A stretch of DNA of 7,235 nucleotides from JBAVEL01 sp049587715 (GTDB lineage: Bacteria; Bacteroidota; Ignavibacteria; UBA10030; UBA6906). The stretch covers positions 1-7,235 of the forward strand of contig JBAVEL010000111.1 of the NCBI GenBank assembly GCA_049587715.1, in the 5' to 3' direction. The notes under the pieces are model-generated. The model ran no database searches and had not been told where the DNA came from. It worked only from the letters and a program-made list of their open reading frames with translations. Of this stretch, positions 1 through 6,107 are shown one piece after another. The first letter of the stretch is position 1. Every line of letters starts with the position of its first letter. The position numbers were made by a program, and so were the translations under genes.

Positions 1-1485
1 CCCCAGTTTCGCATCCGGTATGTCGGGACCCGACATGGTGTTCCCGAAGACATAGGCCCGGCCTGCGCTCGATCCTGCCGCGTCATTCTCCGGTGCCCCC
101 GCGATCAGCTCCGGAATCCCGTCCCCGTCGATATCGCCTCCCCCGGCCACATCGAATCCCGCCTGGTCATCGGCCGATTCCCCCCGAAGCCACATGTCCA
201 CCGTGGCGTCCATCCCCACCCCTCCGAAGCACACAGCCGCTTCACCGGTGGAGCCACCCACGTAGAAGGAAGGCACACCCGCCATGACATCACTGTACCC
301 GTCCGCATCCACATCCCCGGCACACGCAACGGAGTAGCCGAGGGACGCCCCCGCAACAGGCCCGTCAATCAATACGTCCGGCACCGTGTTCATGGAGGCC
401 CCACCCAGGAAGACATACGCACGCCCGTGGCCGTCATAACTGGTTCCAGGTCCCCATCCCGGGGCGCCGATGAGGATGTCATCAAAACCGTCCCCGTTGA
501 CATCCCCGGCCGTGGAGACGGCGCTCCCGAAGGAGTGGTACATGTACTCGCCGTAGAATGTCCGGAACGGGGTGTTGGGAGGAGTCTGCGCCCCGAGATA
601 CAGGTTGGCCGCACCCGTCAGGGCGGCCCCCACCCCCCATCCTGCCACTACGTCGTCAAACCCGTCGGCGTTCACATCCCCGGCGCCGGCAACCGCGATG
701 CCGAGACGGGCATACAGCCCCCCGATGTAGAAGACGTCCGGGACATCGTTGAAAGTGGGCCCCCCATAATAGATCCACACGGCCCCGCTGTCGTTCCCGT
801 AGCCCGGAACCCCCACCGCCAAGTCCGCATACCCGTCTCCGTTCACATCCCCCGCCGCATCCAGGGAGGTGGCAAACTTGTCTCCCACGCTATAGCCGTA
901 GAGAATCACATCGGGACAGGTGTCCCTTCCCGGGCCCCCGAAGAAGACCGGGGCATATCCTGTGTTCAGACCGCCCAGTCCGCCTGTGGGGGAACCCACC
1001 ACGATATCGTCATAGCCGTCTCCGTTGAGATCGCCCGCACCCGCCACGGAATACCCGAGTTGGTCCGCCGACCATGCGGGAATCTGCCCCCAGGCCAGCG
1101 GAGGGAGGGATGCGCGCCCGAAGTAGAGATGAGCCCGTCCGGGTCCCGTTCCCGCAGGCCCCGGCGCCCCCACCACCACATCGTCATACCCGTCGCCGTC
1201 GAAATCCCCTGCGTTGGCCACCGACGAACCGAACTTGTGATTGGCGGACCAGCCGGTGAGGGCAAACCTGTTGATTGCTTCCGTTCCGCCGGATGGTTCG
1301 CCCCCGCCCGGCGTCCGGATGCCCTGGTCCTGGAAGAACCTCTCCGCCAGGCGGGCTGCATGCAATGCCGCAGGATCCTCATCCTGGCTGAACGCAGGGC
1401 CGGCCAGGACAGCAAGCAGGGCCGGCACCACGATGGCCGCCGCCGCAATCCTGCTTCTCTCGCAGAGCAATAGAGAGTGATCCAT
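1..1485 (-). CDS. Secreted FG-GAP repeat (integrin-alpha-like beta-propeller) protein, 3' end outside window
   Basis: This is an open frame of 495 codons that is still open at the left edge, so the C-terminus is missing. The start is the ATG at 1485, preceded by GGAGG five bases upstream. Residues 1-33 look like a signal peptide: a short charged n-region with ER and R, a hydrophobic Ala/Val/Leu core at about 13-29, and a likely cut after AFS before QDED. A linker to about residue 75 is followed by repeats of about 60 residues. Each repeat has an FGxSVAxAGD-type strand, a Ca-binding-like loop and a VVGAP-type strand. The loops are at residues 94-102, 152-160, 213-221, 270-278, 328-336, 391-399 and 451-459, with forms such as DVNGDGYDD. 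FG-GAP repeats build seven-bladed propellers in integrin alpha chains and in many bacterial surface proteins, so an extracytoplasmic binding or structural role is inferred. The ligand is unknown. The frame after the seventh loop looks like the lead-in to another repeat. C-terminal sorting domains, if any, lie outside the window. The family call is secure; the function is not. Confidence 0.9.
   Translation of the reverse strand, partial: MDHSLLLCERSRIAAAAIVVPALLAVLAGPAFSQDEDPAALHAARLAERFFQDQGIRTPGGGEPSGGTEAINRFALTGWSANHKFGSSVANAGDFDGDGYDDVVVGAPGPAGTGPGRAHLYFGRASLPPLAWGQIPAWSADQLGYSVAGAGDLNGDGYDDIVVGSPTGGLGGLNTGYAPVFFGGPGRDTCPDVILYGYSVGDKFATSLDAAGDVNGDGYADLAVGVPGYGNDSGAVWIYYGGPTFNDVPDVFYIGGLYARLGIAVAGAGDVNADGFDDVVAGWGVGAALTGAANLYLGAQTPPNTPFRTFYGEYMYHSFGSAVSTAGDVNGDGFDDILIGAPGWGPGTSYDGHGRAYVFLGGASMNTVPDVLIDGPVAGASLGYSVACAGDVDADGYSDVMAGVPSFYVGGSTGEAAVCFGGVGMDATVDMWLRGESADDQAGFDVAGGGDIDGDGIPELIAGAPENDAAGSSAGRAYVFGNTMSGPDIPDAKLG
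109..1206 (-). repeat. Tandem FG-GAP coding repeats, seven copies of about 180 bases
   Basis: This span runs from the first to the seventh metal-loop codon block of the FG-GAP protein. The loops are 58, 61, 57, 58, 63 and 60 residues apart, a coding period of about 171-189 bases. On the plus strand the loop codons appear as recurring segments related to CCGTCTCCGTTCACATCCCC, for example near 834-853. Two loops have Ala in place of the first loop Gly (DVNADGFDD and DVDADGYSD), and the seventh ends in Glu (DIDGDGIPE). These are protein-level repeats that have diverged at DNA level, not a CRISPR or satellite array. Confidence 0.85.
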
Positions 1486-1490
1486 GACTG

Positions 1491-1495
1491 CCTCC
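1491..1495 (-). promoter_or_regulatory. Ribosome binding site of the FG-GAP gene
   Basis: The minus strand reads GGAGG here, five bases from the ATG at 1485. This matches the anti-Shine-Dalgarno core and, together with the signal peptide that begins at once, decides the start. Confidence 0.75.
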
Positions 1496-1502
1496 GAGAT
1501 GG

Positions 1503-1517
1503 TTACTGTGGGTGCAT
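1503..1517 (-). CDS. Possible leader minicistron (Met-His-Pro-Gln) ahead of the FG-GAP gene
   Basis: The minus strand reads ATG CAC CCA CAG TAA. It is preceded by GGGGAGG (1523-1529) with a five-base spacer, a binding site as good as that of the main gene. The stop lies 17 bases before the FG-GAP start, close enough for a terminating ribosome to affect initiation there. The peptide has no run of a single regulatory amino acid, so classical amino-acid attenuation is not indicated. It could be a translational-coupling leader, or a chance ATG beside a purine-rich stretch. No homology argument is possible for four residues. Confidence 0.3.
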   Translation of the reverse strand: MHPQ

Positions 1518-1529
1518 TGGTTCCTCCCC

Positions 1530-1553
1530 GCCGGCCTGTATGCAAAGGCCGGC
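1530..1553 (-). promoter_or_regulatory. Hairpin in the FG-GAP gene leader
   Basis: This is a perfect eight-base inverted repeat, GCCGGCCT and AGGCCGGC, around an eight-base loop. On the minus strand it directly abuts the GGGGAGG at 1523-1529. No T-run follows on either strand, so it does not look like an intrinsic terminator. If transcribed it would sit at the 5' side of the leader's first ribosome binding site, where it could protect the mRNA end or modulate access. Its role is inferred from position only. Confidence 0.45.
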
Positions 1554-2045
1554 TGCTCCGGGTGTGCTGAAGCCCGGGGCCCCGGTCGGGGAGTGGTCTG
1601 AATTGTGAGAGGTCGGGCACTGAGAAAGCGGGTATGGAGGATACCGGGCCTTCCACCTCCCTGCCTCAGGGCTCTTCGAGAGAGGGGGAGGCACTCGACT
1701 TATCCGCCCGCCAGCTATCCCAATAGCGTGCCAGCAGAGGAGGACTCAAAAAGGTCGCAAGAACCGGTTCCCGGGGAGGATGGCGGAGGGAATCGCAACT
1801 CCGGTTTCCCGGCGAGAAACGGATGTTTCCTTCGAGGAAGCAGAACCTCCCGGTCCCCGGAACCGATGGACCCTCGCTGGCAATGGGAACCTCCTGGCAG
1901 GCGGGAGATCCGCGGCCAGCTTGACTACATTCCCCATCCGCAGGAATGCGGCCGGCACGGCTCCCCGCTTGCCGCGAGGCGCACCGAAGGGCAATGCGGC
2001 AGGCGCAACTTACCCCGATTCTCGCTACATTCCGGCCGGATGAAG

Positions 2046-2050
2046 AAGGA
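2046..2050 (+). promoter_or_regulatory. Ribosome binding site of tadA
   Basis: AAGGA lies nine bases before the ATG at 2060. It supports that start over an in-frame ATG 38 codons upstream, which would add an Arg/Pro-rich tail not seen in the family. Confidence 0.55.
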
Positions 2051-2059
2051 ACCCTGCAC

Positions 2060-2521
2060 ATGACCGAAGACGAGCGCTGGATGGAGTCGGCCCTGCGGGA
2101 GGCGGAACAGGCGCAGAAGCGGAAGGAGGTTCCCGTGGGGGCGGTGGTGGTACACGAGGGGCGCATCGTCGGGAAGGGGTACAACCAGATCGAGACCCTG
2201 CAGGACCCCACGGCGCACGCCGAGATGATAGCCATCACCGCGGCGGCAAGTCACCTTGGTTCCCGGCGCCTGGAGAACTGCGCCCTCTACGTGACCCTGG
2301 AGCCCTGCCCCATGTGCGCGGGGGCGGTGGTGCTGGCGCGCATCGGCCGCCTTGTGTTCGGCGCCTTCGACCCCAAGGCGGGGGCCTGCGGGACGCTCTT
2401 CAACATCGCGCAGGACAAACGGTTGAACCACCGTGCGGAGGTCGTCGGGGGGATTCTGGAGGCACGGAGCTCGGGGCTCCTCAAGGAGTTCTTCTCGAAG
2501 GTCAGAACGAACGGGAAGTAG
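2060..2521 (+). CDS. tadA: tRNA-specific adenosine deaminase TadA (153 aa)
   Basis: TadA converts the wobble adenosine (A34) of tRNA-Arg(ACG) to inosine in the cytoplasm, allowing one tRNA to read several CGN codons. The cytidine/deoxycytidylate-deaminase-fold signatures are complete. The HAE motif is at residues 53-55 (His53 zinc ligand, Glu55 proton shuttle) and the PCPMC motif at 82-86 supplies the other zinc ligands, Cys83 and Cys86. The VPVGAVVV strand at 25-32 and the LFN stretch near 113-115 are also typical. A length of 153 residues fits the bacterial family. The gene starts at the ATG with an AAGGA site and an MTEDERWM N-terminus. It is the only plus-strand gene here, divergent from the FG-GAP gene and convergent with prfA across 54 bases, so it is probably monocistronic. 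Other deaminases of the fold, such as guanine deaminase, share the motifs, but the overall pattern is TadA-like. Confidence 0.95.
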   Translation: MTEDERWMESALREAEQAQKRKEVPVGAVVVHEGRIVGKGYNQIETLQDPTAHAEMIAITAAASHLGSRRLENCALYVTLEPCPMCAGAVVLARIGRLVFGAFDPKAGACGTLFNIAQDKRLNHRAEVVGGILEARSSGLLKEFFSKVRTNGK

Positions 2522-2556
2522 GACTGCGCTTCCCGGGGCATCGCGGAGGGGCGTCC

Positions 2557-2577
2557 GAGCCCATCTGCGGCGGGCTC
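2557..2577. terminator. Possible hairpin between convergent tadA and prfA
   Basis: A perfect six-base inverted repeat, GAGCCC and GGGCTC, encloses a nine-base loop in the short gap between the two convergent genes and overlaps the prfA stop codon. A smaller CGGA/TCCG pair lies just to its left. There is no T-run on either strand, so a classical intrinsic terminator is not shown. The position would suit a weak bidirectional terminator or an mRNA 3' end structure. Confidence 0.25.
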
Positions 2578-3646
2578 ACTCCCCGGCGGACTTCAGGCGC
2601 TCCGCCCTGTCGGCGATCTTGAGCTGCTCGATCAGCTCGTCCAGCTTCCCGTCTATGATCTCGGCCAGATTGTAGAGGGTGAGCCCGATCCGGTGATCGG
2701 TGATGCGGTTCTGGGGAAAATTGTAGGTTCGTATCTTCTCGCTCCGGTCCCCGCTCCGCACCATGGAGCGGCGCTGCGCCGCCACGTCCCCCACCTGCGC
2801 CATGAGCCTCGCCTCGTACAGCTTCGCCCGGAGCATCTTCATGGCCCGGTCCCTGTTCTGGAGCTGGGAGCGTTCCTGCCGGCACACCACCACGATGCCC
2901 GACGGCCGGTGCGTGAGCCGGACGGCCGTTTCCACCTTGTTCACGTTCTGGCCCCCCTTCCCTCCCGAGCGGAATGACTCGAACTCCACGTCCACGGGGT
3001 TCAGGTTTACCTGCACATCCTCCGCTTCGGGGAGCACGGCCACCGTGGCCGCCGAGGTGTGCACCCGGCCCTGGGCTTCCGTCTCGGGCACCCGCTGGAC
3101 TCGGTGCACGCCGCTCTCGAACTTCATGGCCCCGTACACATCCTCCCCGCTCATGCCGAAGCTGATCTCCTTCATGCCTCCCAGGCCGGTCTCGTTGGCA
3201 TCCAGCAGCTCGCACCTCCACCCCTTCCGCTCCGCATAGCGGGTGTACATGCGGAACAGATCCGCTGCGAAGAGAGCCGCCTCCCCCCCGCCGGTCCCGG
3301 CCCGCACCTCCACCACCACGTCCTTGCTGTCGTTCGGGTCTCTGGGGATGAGCAGAATCTTCAGCTCCTCCTCCAGGGCCGCCACTCCCGCCCGGGCCTC
3401 CTCCAGCTCCGCCTGGGCAAGCGAAGCCATCTCCGGGTCCCCCGGCTGCGCCAGCAGATCCTTCAGCCCGGCCAGGTCGTTTCTGGCCTTCCGGTAGCGC
3501 TCGTAGGCCTTCATGAGGGGGGTCAGGTCGCTGTGCTCCTTGGCCAGGGTCTTCAGACGCTCCTGGCTGGCCAGCACGGAGGGGTCCCCCAGAAGGCGCG
3601 TCACCTCCTCGTAGCGCTCCCTCACCTTTTCAAGACGGTCCAGCAT
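2576..3646 (-). CDS. prfA: Peptide chain release factor 1 (RF1, 356 aa)
   Basis: RF1 recognises UAA and UAG in the ribosomal A site and triggers peptide release. The N-terminal helical domain covers about residues 1-105. The core begins at VVEVRAGTGGGEAALFAADL (111-130). The codon-recognition tripeptide lies in HRVQRVPETEAQGR, as Pro-Glu-Thr at 187-189. That PxT form marks RF1 rather than RF2 (SPF), though the best-studied RF1 has Pro-Ala-Thr. The catalytic GGQ is at 231-233 in SGGKGGQNVNKVET, followed by ERSQLQNRDRAM and the conserved RTYNFPQNRITDHR near 306-319. The length is normal. The ATG at 3646 has no clear Shine-Dalgarno and lies 38 bases after the flippase stop, so translation may depend on the upstream gene. 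prmC, which methylates the GGQ glutamine and often follows prfA, is absent here; convergent tadA occupies that side. Confidence 0.96.
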   Translation of the reverse strand: MLDRLEKVRERYEEVTRLLGDPSVLASQERLKTLAKEHSDLTPLMKAYERYRKARNDLAGLKDLLAQPGDPEMASLAQAELEEARAGVAALEEELKILLIPRDPNDSKDVVVEVRAGTGGGEAALFAADLFRMYTRYAERKGWRCELLDANETGLGGMKEISFGMSGEDVYGAMKFESGVHRVQRVPETEAQGRVHTSAATVAVLPEAEDVQVNLNPVDVEFESFRSGGKGGQNVNKVETAVRLTHRPSGIVVVCRQERSQLQNRDRAMKMLRAKLYEARLMAQVGDVAAQRRSMVRSGDRSEKIRTYNFPQNRITDHRIGLTLYNLAEIIDGKLDELIEQLKIADRAERLKSAGE

Positions 3647-3684
3647 GGCAGGTCATGGTAGGCAAAAGGCCCGAGAGATTCCAT

Positions 3685-5178
3685 TTACGGATCGGAGGCG
3701 GGCGCGGTTCCCTCTGGGGACGAGGAACGCGGCCTGCGCCGCATCAGGCCCGCGATCCGGCGGGCCTCTTCCGCCGAGAAGAACCTGCCCGCCCAGATGA
3801 GGAGGCCGAACAGGATGAGCAGGCCCGCCTTTGCGGAAAGCCCCGCCGCTCCCCCGGGAGCAAACAGCGAGAGCACCCACACGAGCCCGCCGGCGAGTCC
3901 GATCTTCGCAAGCCGCCCCCATTCATACGGCACGGGGTAGATGCGCTGCGCAATCGCCAGGTGCACCGCCCCGATGCTCAGGTAGCTCAACAGGGTGGCC
4001 GCCGCCGCCCCCATCATCCCGAAGCGGGGGATCAGCAGGTAGTTCCCCGCAATGTTCACCGCCGCCCCCGTGAATGCGGCCGCGGGCAGATACCCCGTGC
4101 GCTTCCGTATGTAGATGCCTGCCGCCACCGTGTTGGAGGCACCGAGCAGAAGGTAGGCCAGCAGAATCACGGGCACGATCGGGAGCCCACTCCGGTAGGC
4201 CTCGGGGAGCAGGGACCTGCCCTGGAGGATGGGCACCCGCACCAGGTCATCCACGAAGAACCCGAAGACCAGAAAGACAACCGTCATGAACAGGACAAAG
4301 TATGTCAGGATCCGGGCGAAGAGCGGCTGCGCGTCGGGCTCCTCCGCCGCCGTCATGAAGAAGGGCCGCCACGCGAAGTCGAATGTGGTGACCACCAGCA
4401 TCATCACGATCCCCAGCCGGTAGTTGGCCTGGTAGATGCCCACCGTGGCCCTGTCCGTGAGCGCCTCCAGGATCGGCCGGTTGATCACCTGCACGGTCAT
4501 GCTGGCCAGCCCCGCGGGCACACCGGGAAGCCCGAACCGGAGCAGAGCCCCGAGAAGCGGGCCGCTCCACCCGGGTCTCAGCCGCTTCAGAATCACGGGA
4601 ACAAGGAGCCCCAGGCAGAACCCCGAGGAGAGCAGGTTGCTCAGGAAGATCCCTTCGATCCCCAGCCCGAGCGAGAGCAGGAAATACACGTTCAGTCCCA
4701 CGTTCACCGCCACCGTGGATAGCCGGATGGCGGCAAACCGCTTCGCCTTCCGCTCCATGCGGAGGGCGGCAAGGGGAATCACAGCCAGGGCATCCAGACC
4801 CAGAATCCCCGCCGCCAGAAGCCCCACACTCCCGTACTCCGCAGGCACGGAGGCCAGCTCCGCCAGGGGACCCGCCTGCCACACAAGCAGCAGCGTGAAC
4901 AGAACGCTCACCACAGAAACCGAGACAAAAGCGGTCGTGAAGGTCTCCCGCTTCTCCCCCGAGGCCGTGTACCTGAAGAAGGCTGACTCCATGCCGTGCG
5001 CGTAGAGCACGGTCAGGAATGCCACGTAGGCGTAGACGGTAGCCACCGTCCCCAGCTCCGCGGGCGGCAGCACGTTCGCATAGAAGGGGGTGAGCAGGAA
5101 GCTGAGGAACCGGCCCAGGATGGTGCTCACGCCGTAGACGGCGGTGTCCGTGCCCAGGCGCTTGATCTTGTCCAGCAT
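3685..5178 (-). CDS. Wzx/MOP-type polysaccharide flippase, multi-pass membrane protein (497 aa)
   Basis: This is a member of the polysaccharide transport/MOP exporter superfamily. Such proteins move undecaprenyl-linked oligosaccharides, or similar lipid-linked glycans, from the cytoplasmic to the outer face of the inner membrane. The N-terminus is family-typical: GVSTILGRFLSFLLTPFYA at about 16-34 forms the first helix, with ELGTVATVYAYVAF in the second and HGMESAFFRY at 61-70 after it. Hydrophobic stretches at roughly 13-34, 42-62, 81-101, 117-140, 153-171, 174-197, 212-233, 253-270, 290-310, 333-355, 365-382, 388-410, 424-440 and 448-465 give about 14 helices. The last 30 residues form a basic then Ser/Pro-rich cytoplasmic tail. 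The start follows the nadC stop by nine bases and has no Shine-Dalgarno, which suggests coupling. The nearby sugar transferase supports a glycan-export role, but the exact substrate cannot be read from the sequence. Confidence 0.88.
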   Translation of the reverse strand: MLDKIKRLGTDTAVYGVSTILGRFLSFLLTPFYANVLPPAELGTVATVYAYVAFLTVLYAHGMESAFFRYTASGEKRETFTTAFVSVSVVSVLFTLLLVWQAGPLAELASVPAEYGSVGLLAAGILGLDALAVIPLAALRMERKAKRFAAIRLSTVAVNVGLNVYFLLSLGLGIEGIFLSNLLSSGFCLGLLVPVILKRLRPGWSGPLLGALLRFGLPGVPAGLASMTVQVINRPILEALTDRATVGIYQANYRLGIVMMLVVTTFDFAWRPFFMTAAEEPDAQPLFARILTYFVLFMTVVFLVFGFFVDDLVRVPILQGRSLLPEAYRSGLPIVPVILLAYLLLGASNTVAAGIYIRKRTGYLPAAAFTGAAVNIAGNYLLIPRFGMMGAAAATLLSYLSIGAVHLAIAQRIYPVPYEWGRLAKIGLAGGLVWVLSLFAPGGAAGLSAKAGLLILFGLLIWAGRFFSAEEARRIAGLMRRRPRSSSPEGTAPASDP

Positions 5179-5187
5179 GGAATGGAA

Positions 5188-6057
5188 TCAGGCGGGGGGA
5201 GAGGGAAGGATCTCCAGGCAGATATCCAGGGCACGCACCGAGTGGGTAAGGGCCCCCACACTGATGAAGTCCACGCCCGTTTCGGCCGTCTCCCGCACGT
5301 TCGCCAGGGTGATGCCCCCCGAGGCCTCCACCTCCACGACCCCGTCGATGCGGCGCACGGCCTGCCGCATCCCCCCCAGGGGGAAATTGTCCAGCATGAT
5401 GCGCTGGAACCCGCCCGTCGCCATGGCCTCCTCCACCTCCTTCAGGGAACGGGTCTCCACCTCCACGGGCACGGATATCCCCAGGGCGTTCAGGGAAAGG
5501 CGGCATCTCCGGAGGGCTTCCCCCACGCCCCCCGCCGCCGCAATGTGGTTGTCCTTGATCAGCACCATGTCATCCAGGCCGAACCGGTGATTCACCCCGC
5601 CCCCCAGTCGCACCGCCTGTTTGTCCAGAAGACGGAGACCCGGAGCGGTCTTCCGCGTGTCGGTGATGCGCGCCCCCGTTCCCTCCACGGCCCGCACGAA
5701 CTCCCGGGTGAGAGTGGCAATGCCGCTCATCCGCTGGAGGAAGTTGAGAGCGGTCCGCTCCGCCTTCAGGATCTCCCTCAAGGGACCATCCACGCGGGCA
5801 ATCTGCCGCCCCGCGGAAACGGCGGATCCGTCGGGAACTTCCGCCGCGAAGCTCACCCCGGGATCCGCAAGGTGAAACACCATGGCCGCCACCTCCAGCC
5901 CGGCGATCACCCCGTCCTCCTTGCACAGGAAAACCCCCGAGCCCACCAGCTCCTGCGAAATCACGGCCTCGGAGGTGAGGTCCCCCATGGCCGCATCCTC
6001 GATGAGGGCCAGCTCGATGATCCGCGCAATGCGGCTGTCGTGGACGAATCCGCTCAT
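5188..6057 (-). CDS. nadC: Quinolinate phosphoribosyltransferase (carboxylating), 289 aa
   Basis: NadC converts quinolinate and PRPP to nicotinate mononucleotide, pyrophosphate and CO2 in de novo NAD synthesis. Family blocks are all present: ERTALNFLQRMSGIAT at 100-115, DTRKTAPGLR at 133-142, the basic GGGVNHR at 152-158, VLIKDNHI at 165-172, VEVET at 198-202, IMLDN at 220-224, EASGGI at 244-249 and SVGALTHS at 266-273. These supply the Arg, Lys and His residues that hold quinolinate and PRPP and the acidic residues near the metal. The length is standard. I chose the ATG at 6057 because MSGFVHDSRIARIIELALIED matches the family N-terminus; the frame stays open 116 codons further upstream through accA, which is not credible. 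The nadA and nadB partners are not in this window. A strong hairpin sits between the nearest Shine-Dalgarno and this start (separate entry). Confidence 0.96.
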   Translation of the reverse strand: MSGFVHDSRIARIIELALIEDAAMGDLTSEAVISQELVGSGVFLCKEDGVIAGLEVAAMVFHLADPGVSFAAEVPDGSAVSAGRQIARVDGPLREILKAERTALNFLQRMSGIATLTREFVRAVEGTGARITDTRKTAPGLRLLDKQAVRLGGGVNHRFGLDDMVLIKDNHIAAAGGVGEALRRCRLSLNALGISVPVEVETRSLKEVEEAMATGGFQRIMLDNFPLGGMRQAVRRIDGVVEVEASGGITLANVRETAETGVDFISVGALTHSVRALDICLEILPSPPA

Positions 6058-6061
6058 GGCT

Positions 6062-6093
6062 GCGGGGGGGCGGACACCGCCCCCCGCCTCCTT
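6062..6093 (-). promoter_or_regulatory. nadC Shine-Dalgarno with hairpin spacer
   Basis: On the minus strand AAGGAGG (6087-6093) is separated from the nadC ATG (6057) by 29 bases, too far for normal initiation. Almost all of that space folds: GGGGGGCGG and CCGCCCCCC pair perfectly around a three-base loop (6065-6085), with a further GC/GC pair at the base beyond one bulged C. With the stem formed, the Shine-Dalgarno would lie only four to five bases from the ATG. The structure also sits just after the accA stop (6108) and could help define that mRNA segment. No T-run follows, so termination is unlikely. Confidence 0.5.
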
Positions 6094-6107
6094 CCCCAAG
6101 CCTCCGT

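Larger units (their letters stand above)
1486..2059. other. Divergent intergenic region, 574 bases, no recognisable gene
   Basis: This is the only long gap in the window. It separates the minus-strand FG-GAP gene from plus-strand tadA and must hold the promoters of both, though I find no convincing -35/-10 pair. The best fragments are a TTGACT at 1921-1926 with no good -10, and TACATT at 1926-1931 and 2026-2031 with no good -35. Palindromes include CCGGGGCCCCGG at 1574-1585 and GAACCGGTTC at 1761-1770. Direct repeats include CTACATTCC at 1925-1933 and 2025-2033, and AATGCGGC at 1945-1952 and 1993-2000. No tRNA T-arm, SRP-RNA core or known riboswitch core was recognised. Open frames here are rich in Arg, Pro and Gly and look non-coding. 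Confidence 0.6.

Noticed and set aside
109..1206. Regularly spaced repeats as a CRISPR or non-coding satellite array.
   Set aside because: The period of about 180 bases is maintained in the coding frame with synonymous drift and explained by FG-GAP protein repeats; there are no identical repeats with short unique spacers.
427..1473. A 348-codon open frame on the plus strand opposite the FG-GAP gene.
   Set aside because: It is the antisense shadow of a strongly codon-biased gene and is rich in Pro, Arg, Gly and His. The minus frame has a signal peptide and seven clear FG-GAP loops.
1830..1850. GGAAGCAG at 1836-1843, reminiscent of the bacterial SRP RNA core.
   Set aside because: The flanking GGTC and GGAAGGAAGCAG context and the pairing arms of the SRP hairpin are missing, so this is a chance match.
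1486..2059. A tRNA gene in the gap beside tadA.
   Set aside because: No T-arm consensus with matching acceptor and anticodon stems was found on either strand.
1605..2063. A 152-codon plus-strand open frame whose stop overlaps the tadA ATG as ATGA, suggesting a coupled upstream gene.
   Set aside because: The predicted protein is dominated by Arg, Pro, Gly and Ser with no hydrophobic core or motif, has no good ribosome site, and is typical of open frames in GC-rich non-coding DNA.
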